From assembly GCA_038746605.1 (NCBI GenBank), contig JBCDKM010000006.1, forward strand, positions 62,001 through 126,000: DNA of 64,000 bases, written 5' to 3'. A model generated the notes under the pieces. That model saw only the letters and a program-made list of their open reading frames with translations. It searched no databases and was not told the origin of the DNA. The stretch's first letter is position 1. Every line of letters starts with the position of its first letter. This document shows, piece by piece, positions 19,304-28,671 of this stretch. Origin of the DNA: Rubricoccus sp038746605 (GTDB taxonomy: Bacteria > Bacteroidota > Rhodothermia > Rhodothermales > Rubricoccaceae). The position numbers were made by a program, and so were the translations under genes.

Positions 19304-19309
19304 CTCTGC

Positions 19310-19329
19310 CCGCCTCGGCGCCGAGGCGG
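19310..19329. repeat. Palindromic element, short form, perfect
   Basis: The sequence is ccgcctcggcgccgaggcgg, preceded by gactctgc. It starts 6 bases after the stop at 19303. Confidence 0.85.
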
Positions 19330-19397
19330 AAGAACCCCGCTGGTTTAGCGCACGGAAGGAGTGGACGATAGAGAGACGACCATCTTTCTCTCCTCTC

Positions 19398-19817
19398 ATG
19401 CTGCGACTCTTCGCTCTCGTCGGCCTCCTCGCCATCGGCCTCCCCGTTTCGGCCCAGAGCTTCACCGCTCAGACCGAGCCGACCGTCTCTGCCTCCGATA
19501 GCCAGGAAATCTTGCGAGGCTTCCTGTACCGCTTGATCAGCGACTCCCAGGCCTATTTCCTGATTCCGAGTGACTTCGGAGGCGGAGACGACAGCTTCGA
19601 GGGCATCTCGTTCGCCGCGCTCGACTACTGGACGAATGACGACGGACACCACGTGCGGACCTCGCGAGACGGCCGGTGGACGCACATCTACACCTTGGAG
19701 GAGAGCAGCGGCATTGTGACCATCACGGCCGCGAGTGACCAGACGGAGGAGGTTCTCCGCGCGACGGTCACGGGGCCGACGCTGGACGACATCGTGCTCA
19801 CCTCCGGCGCCCGGTAG
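19398..19817 (+). CDS. Small exported protein of unknown function
   Basis: The 139-residue protein has a clear signal peptide (MLRLFALVGLLAIGLPVSAQ) and a mature beta-rich domain of about 115 residues ending in GPTLDDIVLTSGAR. No lipobox, catalytic motif or sorting domain is seen. It stands alone, convergent with the next gene across a terminator. Confidence 0.65.
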   Translation: MLRLFALVGLLAIGLPVSAQSFTAQTEPTVSASDSQEILRGFLYRLISDSQAYFLIPSDFGGGDDSFEGISFAALDYWTNDDGHHVRTSRDGRWTHIYTLEESSGIVTITAASDQTEEVLRATVTGPTLDDIVLTSGAR

Positions 19818-19819
19818 GG

Positions 19820-19862
19820 CCACAAAAAAGCCGCCCCGCCGGTGAGCACCAGCGGGGCGGCG
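19820..19862 (-). terminator. Rho-independent terminator for the leftward gene
   Basis: Read on the minus strand, gccgccccgc pairs with gcggggcggc across a 12-base loop and is followed by a run of six T. It lies about 40 bases past the stop of the gene ending at 19901. Confidence 0.85.
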
Positions 19863-19869
19863 AGTCTGT

Positions 19870-19889
19870 CCACCTCGTGACCGAGGCGG
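19870..19889. repeat. Palindromic element, short form
   Basis: The sequence is ccacctcgtgaccgaggcgg, between the terminator and the stop at 19901. Confidence 0.65.
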
Positions 19890-19900
19890 AGCGAGTCGGG

Positions 19901-21232
19901 CTACATCTCCGGCTCGTCCAGGCGCGGACGCAGCACGAAGAGGCCGTTCTGGCTGTCGTTGGCGATCACGAGGCCACTCTCGAAGTATGGGTAGTTGCTC
20001 CACTGCCCACCGAACTGCACGTCCTCGCCCTGTGGGAACGTGTCGAAGTAGGCCACCTCCTCGATGCCATCCGGGCCGTCGGCGATGTTCGAAATGTCGA
20101 GGATGCGGAGACCCGCCTTGTAGTTCGACTGGTACGAGTAGTCGCCGATGTTGTAGAGGTTGTGGTCGATGACCGTCATGCCGGAGTCCCAGACGTAGGC
20201 GAACTCGGGGTTGTCGAGGTCCTCCAAGTCAAAGACGAGCGTCCGCTGCGTGGAGGTGACGCCGGAGATCTCGTCCAGCTCGTCGTTGAGCAGGAAGAAG
20301 CGCTGGTCCTCGGTGAGCCAGCCCTGGTGCGAGTAGCTCGCGCCCGGGTACTCGGCCTGCGAGATCATCGTGACGTTCTGCTTGTCCTCCACGTCGAAGA
20401 CAGTCAGCACGTCCTCGTTGGCAGCGAAGCAGAGCTGACGCCCGTTGTAGTCGGCATCGGGCCCGCGATAGACGAGGCACTGCGCGTCGTGGGTGTAGCC
20501 CGGGGCGCTGCGCGGGCGGTTGTCCGCGTCGGCGTCCGAGAAACAGGTGGAGAACGTCGGGTTCTTGGGGTCGCGGACGTCGAGGGCGTGGAATCCGGGC
20601 GCGGCGCAGGACGCCGGGAGGTCGTCACCGACGGACGTCATGCCGACGATGTACATGAAACCGCTCTCCTCATCGGCGACGATGTTGTGGGCGTTGGTCA
20701 CGCCACGGTACATCACGTCGGGCTCGAAGGTGCGGTCCGGGTCCGCGTCGAGGCCGCGGAGACGCGTCAGGTCGAAGACCTGCATGCCGTGATTCTCCGC
20801 CTCGGAGACGATGAAGGCGTGATCGCGGTAGACCTTGATGTCACGCCAGACGGTAGCGACGGTCGCGGTCGGGACCTTGCCGAGGTTCAGCGGGTTGGTC
20901 GGATCCTCAAGGCTGACGAACGAGGTGCCGTTGTCGAGGCCAACGAGGGCATACTCGACGCCCGTCTCGGGATCGGTCCAGCCCCAGATGTCGTTGCCGC
21001 GCTCGGCATTGAAATCCTCGATGGAGACGCGCGAGACGAGGTCGACGCGGGAGCAGTCGTAGTCTCCGGCAGTGCCATCCTCGCACGGCGTGATGTCGTC
21101 GTCAGAGACGGGCGGTGTGGCAGGAGACTCGACGGGCGTGGAGGGCGTCTCGGGCGTATCCGTCGTCATTTCAGTAGACGAGGAACAACCGACGAGGCCG
21201 ATCGCCAGTGCGGCGGTCAGGAGGTAGCGCAT
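19901..21232 (-). CDS. Choice-of-anchor B / LVIVD-repeat lipoprotein
   Basis: The 443-residue protein starts with a lipoprotein signal (MRYLLTAALAIGLVGC). After a Thr/Pro linker it contains a beta-propeller of LVIVD-type repeats, each a strand set ending in phrases such as VFDLTRLRGLD, ALDVRDPKNP, VFDLEDLDNPEFAYVWD and LRILDISNI. This is the choice-of-anchor B layout. Such proteins sit on the outer surface and probably bind a ligand or partner; no enzyme activity is known for the family. The ATG at 21232 gives the lipobox. It diverges from the deacetylase gene. Confidence 0.8.
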   Translation of the reverse strand: MRYLLTAALAIGLVGCSSSTEMTTDTPETPSTPVESPATPPVSDDDITPCEDGTAGDYDCSRVDLVSRVSIEDFNAERGNDIWGWTDPETGVEYALVGLDNGTSFVSLEDPTNPLNLGKVPTATVATVWRDIKVYRDHAFIVSEAENHGMQVFDLTRLRGLDADPDRTFEPDVMYRGVTNAHNIVADEESGFMYIVGMTSVGDDLPASCAAPGFHALDVRDPKNPTFSTCFSDADADNRPRSAPGYTHDAQCLVYRGPDADYNGRQLCFAANEDVLTVFDVEDKQNVTMISQAEYPGASYSHQGWLTEDQRFFLLNDELDEISGVTSTQRTLVFDLEDLDNPEFAYVWDSGMTVIDHNLYNIGDYSYQSNYKAGLRILDISNIADGPDGIEEVAYFDTFPQGEDVQFGGQWSNYPYFESGLVIANDSQNGLFVLRPRLDEPEM

Positions 21233-21443
21233 GGGGGTGAGCGTCTCGAAGGTGGAATCGGGGAGCGTAGAAGCTACGGGGCTCTGCTCACGAAAGTGGA
21301 GAGCTGGGGAGACTGTGGACCGACCCGGCCGTCTCACGTTCCGAGATGCACGCTTCATCCCCCCTTCTTCGCAGGAATCCCGCCAATGGGGGGACGTGCT
21401 CCATCTTCTGAGTCGCACATTCTCACCCGTTACCTTCGTCCCA

Positions 21444-22196
21444 ATGCGTGCCAGCCTCCTCTTGCTCGCCACGCTGGCGTCTCTCACCGCCGGGTGCATT
21501 CCCTCGCGCGGAACCGTGGAGTACATGGAGCGCCGGAGCCCGAGCGCGCTCTTCTCCGTGCCGAGCGTGACCGACTCGCTCCTCGCGCTGACATTCGACG
21601 ACGGCCCCGAGCCTGGTCACACGGACCGCGTGCTGGACGTGCTCGCATCGCACGACGTACGCGCCACCTTCTTTCTGGTCGGGGAGCGGGTGAAACGGAA
21701 CTCCCAACTCGCGCAGCGCATCGCGGCCGAGGGGCACGAGGTCGCCAACCACGGCTGGACTCGTGATCCGGCATTCTTCATGTCCGGCGCGAAGGTGCAG
21801 GCCGATATCGAGCGGACGGATCGGCTCCTCCGCGCTTTCGGCGATCCGGTCTGGTACCGGCCCTCGGTCGGGTTCTACCACGATGGCGTGATCCGCGCGG
21901 TGGACTCGACCGGCTACCGCATCGCGCTCGGCTCTGTCACTACGAATGATCCGCAGAACCCGTTCATCGGGATGCAGGCGCGGCACATCCTCCGCGAAGC
22001 CCGACCGGGCGACATCCTCGTGCTCCACGATGGGATCGGCGACCGGACGAAGGCGCCCGCCATTCTGGAGCGCGTCCTGCCGGAGTTGAAGCGGCGCGGC
22101 TACCGGTTCGTCTCGCTCTCGGAGTTGGTGGCTGCAGGCGAAGCGAGTCCCTCCGCCTCGGTCCCGAGGCGGGAGGACCTGACGAGGCGGGAGTAG
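21444..22196 (+). CDS. Polysaccharide deacetylase (NodB homology) lipoprotein
   Basis: The 250-residue protein has a lipobox signal (MRASLLLLATLASLTAGC). The NodB motif 1 TFDDGPEPG supplies the catalytic Asp and metal Asp. Motif 2 is EVANHGWT, giving one His where the family usually has HxxxH, and motif 5 is VLHDGIGD. It should remove N- or O-acetyl groups from an envelope glycan such as peptidoglycan. The last 20 residues are encoded by a palindromic element and overlap the convergent coaE by 97 bases. Confidence 0.85.
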   Translation: MRASLLLLATLASLTAGCIPSRGTVEYMERRSPSALFSVPSVTDSLLALTFDDGPEPGHTDRVLDVLASHDVRATFFLVGERVKRNSQLAQRIAAEGHEVANHGWTRDPAFFMSGAKVQADIERTDRLLRAFGDPVWYRPSVGFYHDGVIRAVDSTGYRIALGSVTTNDPQNPFIGMQARHILREARPGDILVLHDGIGDRTKAPAILERVLPELKRRGYRFVSLSELVAAGEASPSASVPRREDLTRRE

Positions 22197-22771
22197 AGCG
22201 CGTCGGCCTGCTCGTGGAGAGCCGCGAGGGAGCCGAAGTTGTCCAGCACGGTGTCGGCTCGCTGGCGGAGGGTCTCGGCGGGAAGCTGGCGGGCCATCCG
22301 CGCCTCGATGGCGTCACGCGAGGCACCATCGCGGGCCATCGCGCGGATGATCCGCATCTCCTCGGGCGCATCCACCACGACCACATGATCCACGAGCGCA
22401 TCGCCCCCCGTCTCGAACAACAGGGCGGCCTCGTAGACGAGAAGGGGGACGCCCACCTGACGCGCCGTCTCGATCTCGGCGTGCATCGCGCGGCGCACGG
22501 CGGGGTGCACGATGGCGTTGAGTGCGTCCAGTTCCGCCTCGTTGCCAAAGACGCGAGACGCGAGCCGAGCGCGGTCGAGCGACCCATCCGGGCGGTAGGT
22601 TTCAGCGCCGAACCGCTCCGTGACCGCTTCGCGCACACGGTCGTCGTCCACGAGCAGCCGCTTCGCGAGGTCATCGGCGTAGAGCACTCGAACGCCTGGA
22701 TGGAGGGCGAGCCGACTGGCAACGGCGGTCTTGCCGGAGCCGATACCACCGGTGAGGCCGAGAAGAAGCAT
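22100..22771 (-). CDS. coaE: Dephospho-CoA kinase
   Basis: The 223-residue P-loop kinase begins MLLLGLTGGIGSGKTAVA. The DDLAKRLL region, LVYEAALLFETGG and VVVVDAPEE motifs are all typical. It phosphorylates the 3'-OH of dephospho-CoA, the last step of CoA synthesis. The start at 22771 places the P-loop at residue 8, as expected. The final 25 residues (RLGTEAEGLAS...) come from the palindromic element and are not conserved enzyme sequence. It overlaps the convergent deacetylase gene. Confidence 0.95.
   Translation of the reverse strand: MLLLGLTGGIGSGKTAVASRLALHPGVRVLYADDLAKRLLVDDDRVREAVTERFGAETYRPDGSLDRARLASRVFGNEAELDALNAIVHPAVRRAMHAEIETARQVGVPLLVYEAALLFETGGDALVDHVVVVDAPEEMRIIRAMARDGASRDAIEARMARQLPAETLRQRADTVLDNFGSLAALHEQADALYSRLVRSSRLGTEAEGLASPAATNSESETNR
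22154..22173. repeat. Palindromic element inside two overlapping convergent genes
   Basis: The sequence is ccgcctcggtcccgaggcgg. It encodes residues near the C-terminus of both the deacetylase (frame giving SASVPRR) and coaE (frame giving RLGTEAE). Confidence 0.85.
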
Positions 22772-22894
22772 GAGACGCGCGAGGGAGGAGGTCAAAAGAG
22801 GGAGGAGGTCAAAAGTAGGGGGACCGCCCCGAGTTCATCGCGCGTTCCCGGGACGGTCCCCATGCGCGGCCCCCTACGACCGCGCGGCCGTGGC

Positions 22895-24031
22895 TCAGGA
22901 GCGTACGAAGCGCCGGACGCGGGTCTCGCCCTCGGAGCGAAGCACCACGAAGTAGGCACCGCTCGGCAGTGCGGTCGCGTCCAGCTCCACCTCATGGCTC
23001 CCGCGCACGAAGGTCCGCGAGGCGAGCATGTGCACAGGACGGCCGAGGAGATCGTAAATGGTCAGGGCCACCTCGGCGGGTACTCCGAGCACGAACCGCA
23101 TCGCGAGGCGCCCGGCGCTCGGATTTGGAGCCGGATCGAGGAGACGGATCCCCAGCTCTGTCGGCTCGTCCTCTGCGGCCGTCGCGGCGGAGATCAGGAC
23201 GCGACGGACCGCCCTCTGCCCAGCTTCGGAGACATACAGAGTGTCGCCGTCGGCCGTCGCGACGATACCGTTGGGGCGGTTGAACCGGGCGGTCTCACCC
23301 GGTCCGTCCACGGTGCCGAAGAAGCCCGATCCGGCTAGCGTGGAGGTTTCGCCCTCGGGTGTGATAGCGTAGATCACATGGTCGTCGATTCCCGTCGCGA
23401 AGAAGCGGCCACCGCCGTACGCGAGGAAGCCGAGGCGCGTGTTCAGGTTCGCGATCTGGTCTCGCGTTCCGTTCTCGACGCGGTAGATCCGGCCGCTCTC
23501 GAAGCCTGCGACGTGGAGCCGCCCTTGAGCATCGAGGGCCATTCCAGCGGGACGGTTGACGCTCACTACATCGGTGAAGGTGCCATCCGTGTTGACGATG
23601 CGAACCCAGTTGCCATCGTAGCTGGCGGCGTAGAGCGTGCTCGTGGCGGCGTCGTAGAGGAGGCCGCTGACCGTGTTGTCAGCTTGGGCATAGGTGAAGA
23701 CCGCACCATTGGGCGCGACGCGCGAGATGATGCCTGTGTTGTAGTTGGCGACGAAGAGCGTCCCGTCCGGGCGAAAGGCGAGGCCATTGGCTCGCGCGAA
23801 GCCGTCGGCGTGGAGCGAGGTGGACCCATCCGCGAGGTTCACGCGCGTGACGGTCTGACCGACGGGCGTCGGGAAGCTGCCGAAGCGAGAACCGTACAGG
23901 GCGCCATCAGGACCGAGCGCGAGAGCATCGTCGATGTCAGAGAAGCGCGGAACGAGCGTCTCGACGGTGACGGTCTGGGCGGCGAGTGGTGCCGCGAGGA
24001 GAACGCTGAGGAGGAGCAAGAAGCGAGACAT
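22895..24031 (-). CDS. Secreted SMP-30/NHL-type beta-propeller with T9SS sorting domain
   Basis: The 378-residue protein has a signal peptide (MSRFLLLLSVLLAAPLAAQ). A propeller of SMP-30/NHL-like blades follows, with repeated phrases ALGPDGALYGSRF, AFRPDGTLFVANYN and NGIVATADGDTLYVSEAGQRAVRRV. The C-terminal 80 residues (LLDPAPNPSAGRLAMRFVL... VALTIYDLLGRPV... PSGAYFVVL) are a type IX sorting domain. It may be a lactonase-like or binding protein; the propeller's metal ligands cannot be judged by eye. It lies upstream of coaE in the same direction, 123 bases away. Confidence 0.8.
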   Translation of the reverse strand: MSRFLLLLSVLLAAPLAAQTVTVETLVPRFSDIDDALALGPDGALYGSRFGSFPTPVGQTVTRVNLADGSTSLHADGFARANGLAFRPDGTLFVANYNTGIISRVAPNGAVFTYAQADNTVSGLLYDAATSTLYAASYDGNWVRIVNTDGTFTDVVSVNRPAGMALDAQGRLHVAGFESGRIYRVENGTRDQIANLNTRLGFLAYGGGRFFATGIDDHVIYAITPEGETSTLAGSGFFGTVDGPGETARFNRPNGIVATADGDTLYVSEAGQRAVRRVLISAATAAEDEPTELGIRLLDPAPNPSAGRLAMRFVLGVPAEVALTIYDLLGRPVHMLASRTFVRGSHEVELDATALPSGAYFVVLRSEGETRVRRFVRS

Positions 24032-24185
24032 TGAGGGGGGTGGTTGCGAGGCAGGCAACCTCCCCGTACAGGCCCTGCGTCTCGCCTCAGATCCCGCGAC
24101 CTAGGCCAGCAAGGCGTCTCATTGCGCGTTGTGAGACCTCAACGACACGACCAGGAAGGTCTCGCTCGCAGCGACCTGACTCCCT

Positions 24186-24205
24186 CCGCCTCGGGACCGA
24201 GGCGG
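24186..24205. repeat. Palindromic element, short form, perfect arms
   Basis: The sequence is ccgcctcgggaccgaggcgg, preceded by gactccct. It lies in the 234-base spacer between divergently placed genes and holds no other feature. Confidence 0.85.
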
Positions 24206-24265
24206 GGCGACCTGCCCCCTACCCATGCGGTTCGCCCTACACCGCTTCTCCCCTCTGGTGCTTGC

Positions 24266-25462
24266 CTAGATCACAGGCTGGGCCTCGCGCATCGCGCCGT
24301 CCCCGCTGGGACCGAGGACCTCGCGCGGAGTCGCCAAAGCACGTGCGCGGTACGCCGAGGGCGTCTCGCCAGTCCGCTGCTTGAACACGCGGTTGAAGGA
24401 CGCCTTGCTGCTGAACCCGGAGTCCAGCCCAACTGCCAGCACCGTCAAGGGGGCATGCGCCGGGTCCGCGAGGCGAGCCTGGACTTCACGCACGCGGTAG
24501 CCGTTCACCACATCATAGAAGGAGCCACCGAACGCCTCCGCGAGCACCTGCGAGAGTGTCCGCTCCGAGATCCCGACACGGGCCGCGAGGTCGCCGAGGC
24601 GGACCTCCGGGTCGAGGTACGGACGCTCGGTCTCCAGCACCTCGCGGAGGGCGGCGGCGTGAGGCTCCAGGTCGGGCAGGGGCGCGCGGGATGCCGCGAT
24701 TGGTTCCGCCTCGGGCTCAGCTTCGGTCAGGCGGAGGTCGGGCAACACGCGGCGCGGCCGACGGAGCAGACCCACCCCGACTGCGCTGACGATCACCGCT
24801 AAACCGAGCGGAACGAGGTAATCCAGCCAGTCGATGAAGCCGCCAGTGGCGTAGAACATCCCGGTGTTGATGACCAGCGCCCCCGCGTAGGCGCCGAAGA
24901 GCAAGACCAACCGCTGCAACCCGATCACCTGATCGACGGCACCCCCCGCCGCCTCGCGACGGTACCGGCGCGCATAGCCTGTCACCATCCGGGCTGTCGC
25001 TCCAGCGTAGACCATCGTCTGGAGGCAGTAGAGTGTGAGGAAGACCGTCGCGAGTGCGAGGCGGACGGGCCCCGTTACGGCGTCCGCGAGGGCGGGCGCG
25101 AGGAGGAACGCGAGGGTCAGAACGGTCTGGTACAGGACTGGAATCGCGTGGACGAGGTCCTCGGGCGACCATCGCGCACGGCCCGGCAGCAGCGCTCGGA
25201 CGTACCCGTAGAAGAGCGGCGCGATGGCAAGCCAGAGCACGTTCACGAAAGCGCTCAGGACCGGCGGCAGACCGGCCATGCCGGAAAATCGGATGGCCAT
25301 GCTACCCAGCAATACCGCGAGGACCAACGAGAGCGCGGCGAGGCAGCGACGCGCGGCGCGGAGGCCACGGTCTGTTCGCAGCAGCGCGATGCCCACGCCC
25401 ACACCGAGGAGAGCAGACAGAAGCAGTGGGATCGCAGCGAGGGAGAACGCGGGCGTCGTCAT
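24266..25462 (-). CDS. AraC-family regulator with seven-helix membrane sensor
   Basis: The 398-residue protein has about seven predicted membrane helices in residues 1-235 (for example IPLLLSALLGVGVGIALL, VRLALATVFLTLYCLQTMVY, VPLGLAVIVSAVGVGLL). A linker is followed by an AraC/XylS DNA-binding domain (LGDLAARVGISERTLSQVLAEAFGGSFYDVVNGYRVREV, then GFSSKASFNRVFKQRTGETPSAYR). This fused 7TM-AraC layout is common in Bacteroidota. It would sense an envelope signal and regulate nearby or unlinked genes directly from the membrane. Confidence 0.9.
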   Translation of the reverse strand: MTTPAFSLAAIPLLLSALLGVGVGIALLRTDRGLRAARRCLAALSLVLAVLLGSMAIRFSGMAGLPPVLSAFVNVLWLAIAPLFYGYVRALLPGRARWSPEDLVHAIPVLYQTVLTLAFLLAPALADAVTGPVRLALATVFLTLYCLQTMVYAGATARMVTGYARRYRREAAGGAVDQVIGLQRLVLLFGAYAGALVINTGMFYATGGFIDWLDYLVPLGLAVIVSAVGVGLLRRPRRVLPDLRLTEAEPEAEPIAASRAPLPDLEPHAAALREVLETERPYLDPEVRLGDLAARVGISERTLSQVLAEAFGGSFYDVVNGYRVREVQARLADPAHAPLTVLAVGLDSGFSSKASFNRVFKQRTGETPSAYRARALATPREVLGPSGDGAMREAQPVI

Positions 25463-25546
25463 GATCGGAGGCTACGGCGCCTCCGACGAAGGAACGCAGA
25501 GGAACCGGGCGACCGGTCGCGAGGGGGACACGGACGGTTGCCCGGG

Positions 25547-26314
25547 TCAGACGCCGAAGGCCTCCGCGATGAGGGCTTCCGCCTCAGCCTCGGCGTCGGC
25601 GGCGGAGGTGAGGCGCGAGAACGCCCCCTCCAGCGAGCCCTCGCCCGCTTGGCGGAGGATCTCCGCGGGCGTGCCGTCCGCGAGGATGGAGCCGTCGCGG
25701 ATGAGAAGCACCTGATCCGCCACCTTCTCGACGGCGTCGAGGAGGTGCGAGGAGTAGAAGACGGTAGTGCCGCTTTGCGCGAGGGCACGGAGCAGCGCGC
25801 GCACCTGGAGCACGGCGTAAGCATCGAGGCCGGAGAGCGGCTCGTCCAGCAGGAGGACCGGCGGCTGGTGCAGGATGGCAGCCGAGATGAGCACCTTCTG
25901 CTTCATGCCCTTCGAGAAGGCGGCCATGGGCTGTCGCGCCGACTCAGCGAGTCCCCAGAACGCGAGGAGCGCATTCGCTCGGCTCTCCAGTTCGCGCTCG
26001 TCCATGCCGTGCATCCGCCCGATGAACCGGAGGTACTCCTCGGGGCTGAAGCTCTCGTAGAGGTGGCCGTGCTCCGGCACGAACCCGAACCGCCGCTTGG
26101 CCTCCACCGGGTGCCTCGCGATGTCCACCCCGCCCACCACCACGCGGCCCCGGTCGGGACGGAGAGTGCCGGTCAGCAGCCGCATCGTGGTGGTCTTCCC
26201 GGCACCGTTGGGGCCGATGTAGCCCGCCACGCGGCCCGGCGCGACGGCGAACGTGACGCCGTGCAGAATCTCGCGTCCGTCGAACCCGACGTGGACGCCC
26301 TCGACCTGGATCAT
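25547..26314 (-). CDS. ABC transporter ATP-binding protein
   Basis: The 255-residue ATPase has Walker A GPNGAGKTTT (about residues 34-43), signature FSKGMKQK instead of LSGGQ, Walker B VLLLDEP, and the H-loop YSSHLLD. The layout is that of ABC-2 type exporters or of NatA/CcmA relatives. No permease gene is adjacent in either direction, so its membrane partner must be encoded elsewhere. The acidic C-terminus (TSAADAEAEAEALIAEAFGV) is not part of the fold. Confidence 0.9.
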   Translation of the reverse strand: MIQVEGVHVGFDGREILHGVTFAVAPGRVAGYIGPNGAGKTTTMRLLTGTLRPDRGRVVVGGVDIARHPVEAKRRFGFVPEHGHLYESFSPEEYLRFIGRMHGMDERELESRANALLAFWGLAESARQPMAAFSKGMKQKVLISAAILHQPPVLLLDEPLSGLDAYAVLQVRALLRALAQSGTTVFYSSHLLDAVEKVADQVLLIRDGSILADGTPAEILRQAGEGSLEGAFSRLTSAADAEAEAEALIAEAFGV

Positions 26315-26388
26315 GTGTGCGGGGTGGGAGAGAGCGGAGTATCGGTCACGGGCGTCGCGAGGTGAAGGGGCCCTGCCATCGGGTGCGT

Positions 26389-26408
26389 CCGCCTCGGTGC
26401 CGAGGCGG
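26389..26408. repeat. Palindromic element, short form, perfect
   Basis: The sequence is ccgcctcggtgccgaggcgg, followed by ggagagtc. It ends 10 bases before the HIT gene stop. Confidence 0.85.
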
Positions 26409-26417
26409 GGAGAGTCG

Positions 26418-26759
26418 TCAGGCCGTCATGCGGCCGAGGTCGCCGCCACCGAGGAGATGGACGTGGAGGTGGAAGACGGTCTGCCCTGCCTTCTCGCCGC
26501 AGTTGACGATCAGCCGGTAGTCCTCCAACCCCTCCTGCTTCGCCACTCGTCTCGCGACGGTAAACAGGTGGCCCACAAGGGCTTCATCCTCTGGCTCTAC
26601 GGCATCGGCACGGGGGATGGGTTTGCGCGGGACGCAGAGGACGTGGACTGGCGCGGCCGGGTGGATGTCGCGGAAGGCGACGGCCTGGTCGTCCTCGTAG
26701 ACGATGTCTGCGGGAATCTCGCGGTCGGCGATTTTCTGGAAAAGCGTTTTCTCGTCCAC
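26418..26759 (-). CDS. HIT-family nucleotide hydrolase (Hint-like)
   Basis: The 113-residue protein carries the histidine triad HLHVHLLGG near residue 98 and the conserved MDEKTLFQKIADREIPADIVYEDDQ start. It has the length and form of the Hint/PKCI branch, which hydrolyses adenosine 5'-phosphoramidates. It is cytoplasmic and stands alone between palindromic elements. Confidence 0.93.
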   Translation of the reverse strand: MDEKTLFQKIADREIPADIVYEDDQAVAFRDIHPAAPVHVLCVPRKPIPRADAVEPEDEALVGHLFTVARRVAKQEGLEDYRLIVNCGEKAGQTVFHLHVHLLGGGDLGRMTA

Positions 26760-26812
26760 GGCATCGGGGGGCGTTCGGGCGTCAAGCTACGCGGCACGCT
26801 GGGCAGCCCTGC

Positions 26813-26832
26813 CCGCCTCGGTGCCGAGGTGG
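26813..26832. repeat. Palindromic element, short form
   Basis: The sequence is ccgcctcggtgccgaggtgg, between der and the HIT gene. Confidence 0.8.
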
Positions 26833-26890
26833 GGGGCTGAGGCTCATTTGCCCAACTGCGCAGCCTGCACTCACGCATCGCGGGCCCCTC

Positions 26891-28195
<1,305 letters not shown>

Positions 28196-28250
28196 CTCGC
28201 GAGGGCGAAAGTGGGAGGGCGGAATGCAGAAGGGGCGGTCGCGGCTCCCT

Positions 28251-28270
28251 CCACCTCGGCACCGAGGCGG
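28251..28270. repeat. Palindromic element, short form
   Basis: The sequence is ccacctcggcaccgaggcgg, one mismatch. It lies upstream of der. Confidence 0.8.
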
Positions 28271-28318
28271 GCAGGGCTGAGCAGCAAACTGGCGGTGGTT
28301 GTGAGCGACCGCTGAACC

Positions 28319-28426
28319 GTCATCCTGAGCGGGCGCAGCAGGTCGAAGGATCTCGGACGAGTAAGGAGCCGCGTCCCCGGCTCAGATCCTTCGGCTTCGT
28401 CCCTTGGGGACTCCGCTCAGGGTGAC
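28319..28426. repeat. Inverted-repeat interspersed element (GTCATCCTGAGCG type)
   Basis: The ends gtcatcctgagcg and cgctcagggtgac are inverted repeats, and an inner pair (gaaggatct / agatccttc) continues the symmetry. This is the general form of small dispersed repeats seen in many bacterial genomes. Confidence 0.75.
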
Positions 28427-28453
28427 ACGATGGATGGATTCGTGCTCGCACGT

Positions 28454-28507
28454 GGGGCGACACCAGTGGGCGACACCAGCCGAACATGGGCGACACCAGC
28501 CGAACAG
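28454..28507 (+). repeat. 20-bp tandem repeat, about 2.6 copies
   Basis: TGGGCGACACCAGCCGAACA occurs twice in full (28467 and 28487), preceded by a partial copy. Intergenic. Confidence 0.9.
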
Positions 28508-28671
28508 GCGTCAAGCTAGGCGCGAGGAGCGGCCCTTCGCCTCTGCGGAGCCTTCGCGCGCGGGTCCCCTGCAATCGGGTGGAGGCCGCGCGCGTCTCGC
28601 GTGGAGATCCGCCGAACCGGCACCACCACCCGCCACGCGGCGTTTCCCCGACCGACTTCCCCCGCCTCGCC

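Larger units (their letters stand above)
28196..28671. other. 476-base spacer between der and msrAB: repeats only
   Basis: I see no credible gene. The spacer holds a palindromic element (28251-28270), a 108-base inverted-repeat element (28319-28426) and a 20-bp tandem repeat (28454-28507). The msrAB promoter presumably lies in the last 100 bases. Confidence 0.7.

Noticed and set aside
25547..26314. ABC ATPase as part of a transporter operon
   Set aside because: Neighbouring genes on both sides encode no membrane permease.
28196..28671. CRISPR-like array suggested by short repeats
   Set aside because: The repeats are direct tandems without spacers, and no cas genes are present.
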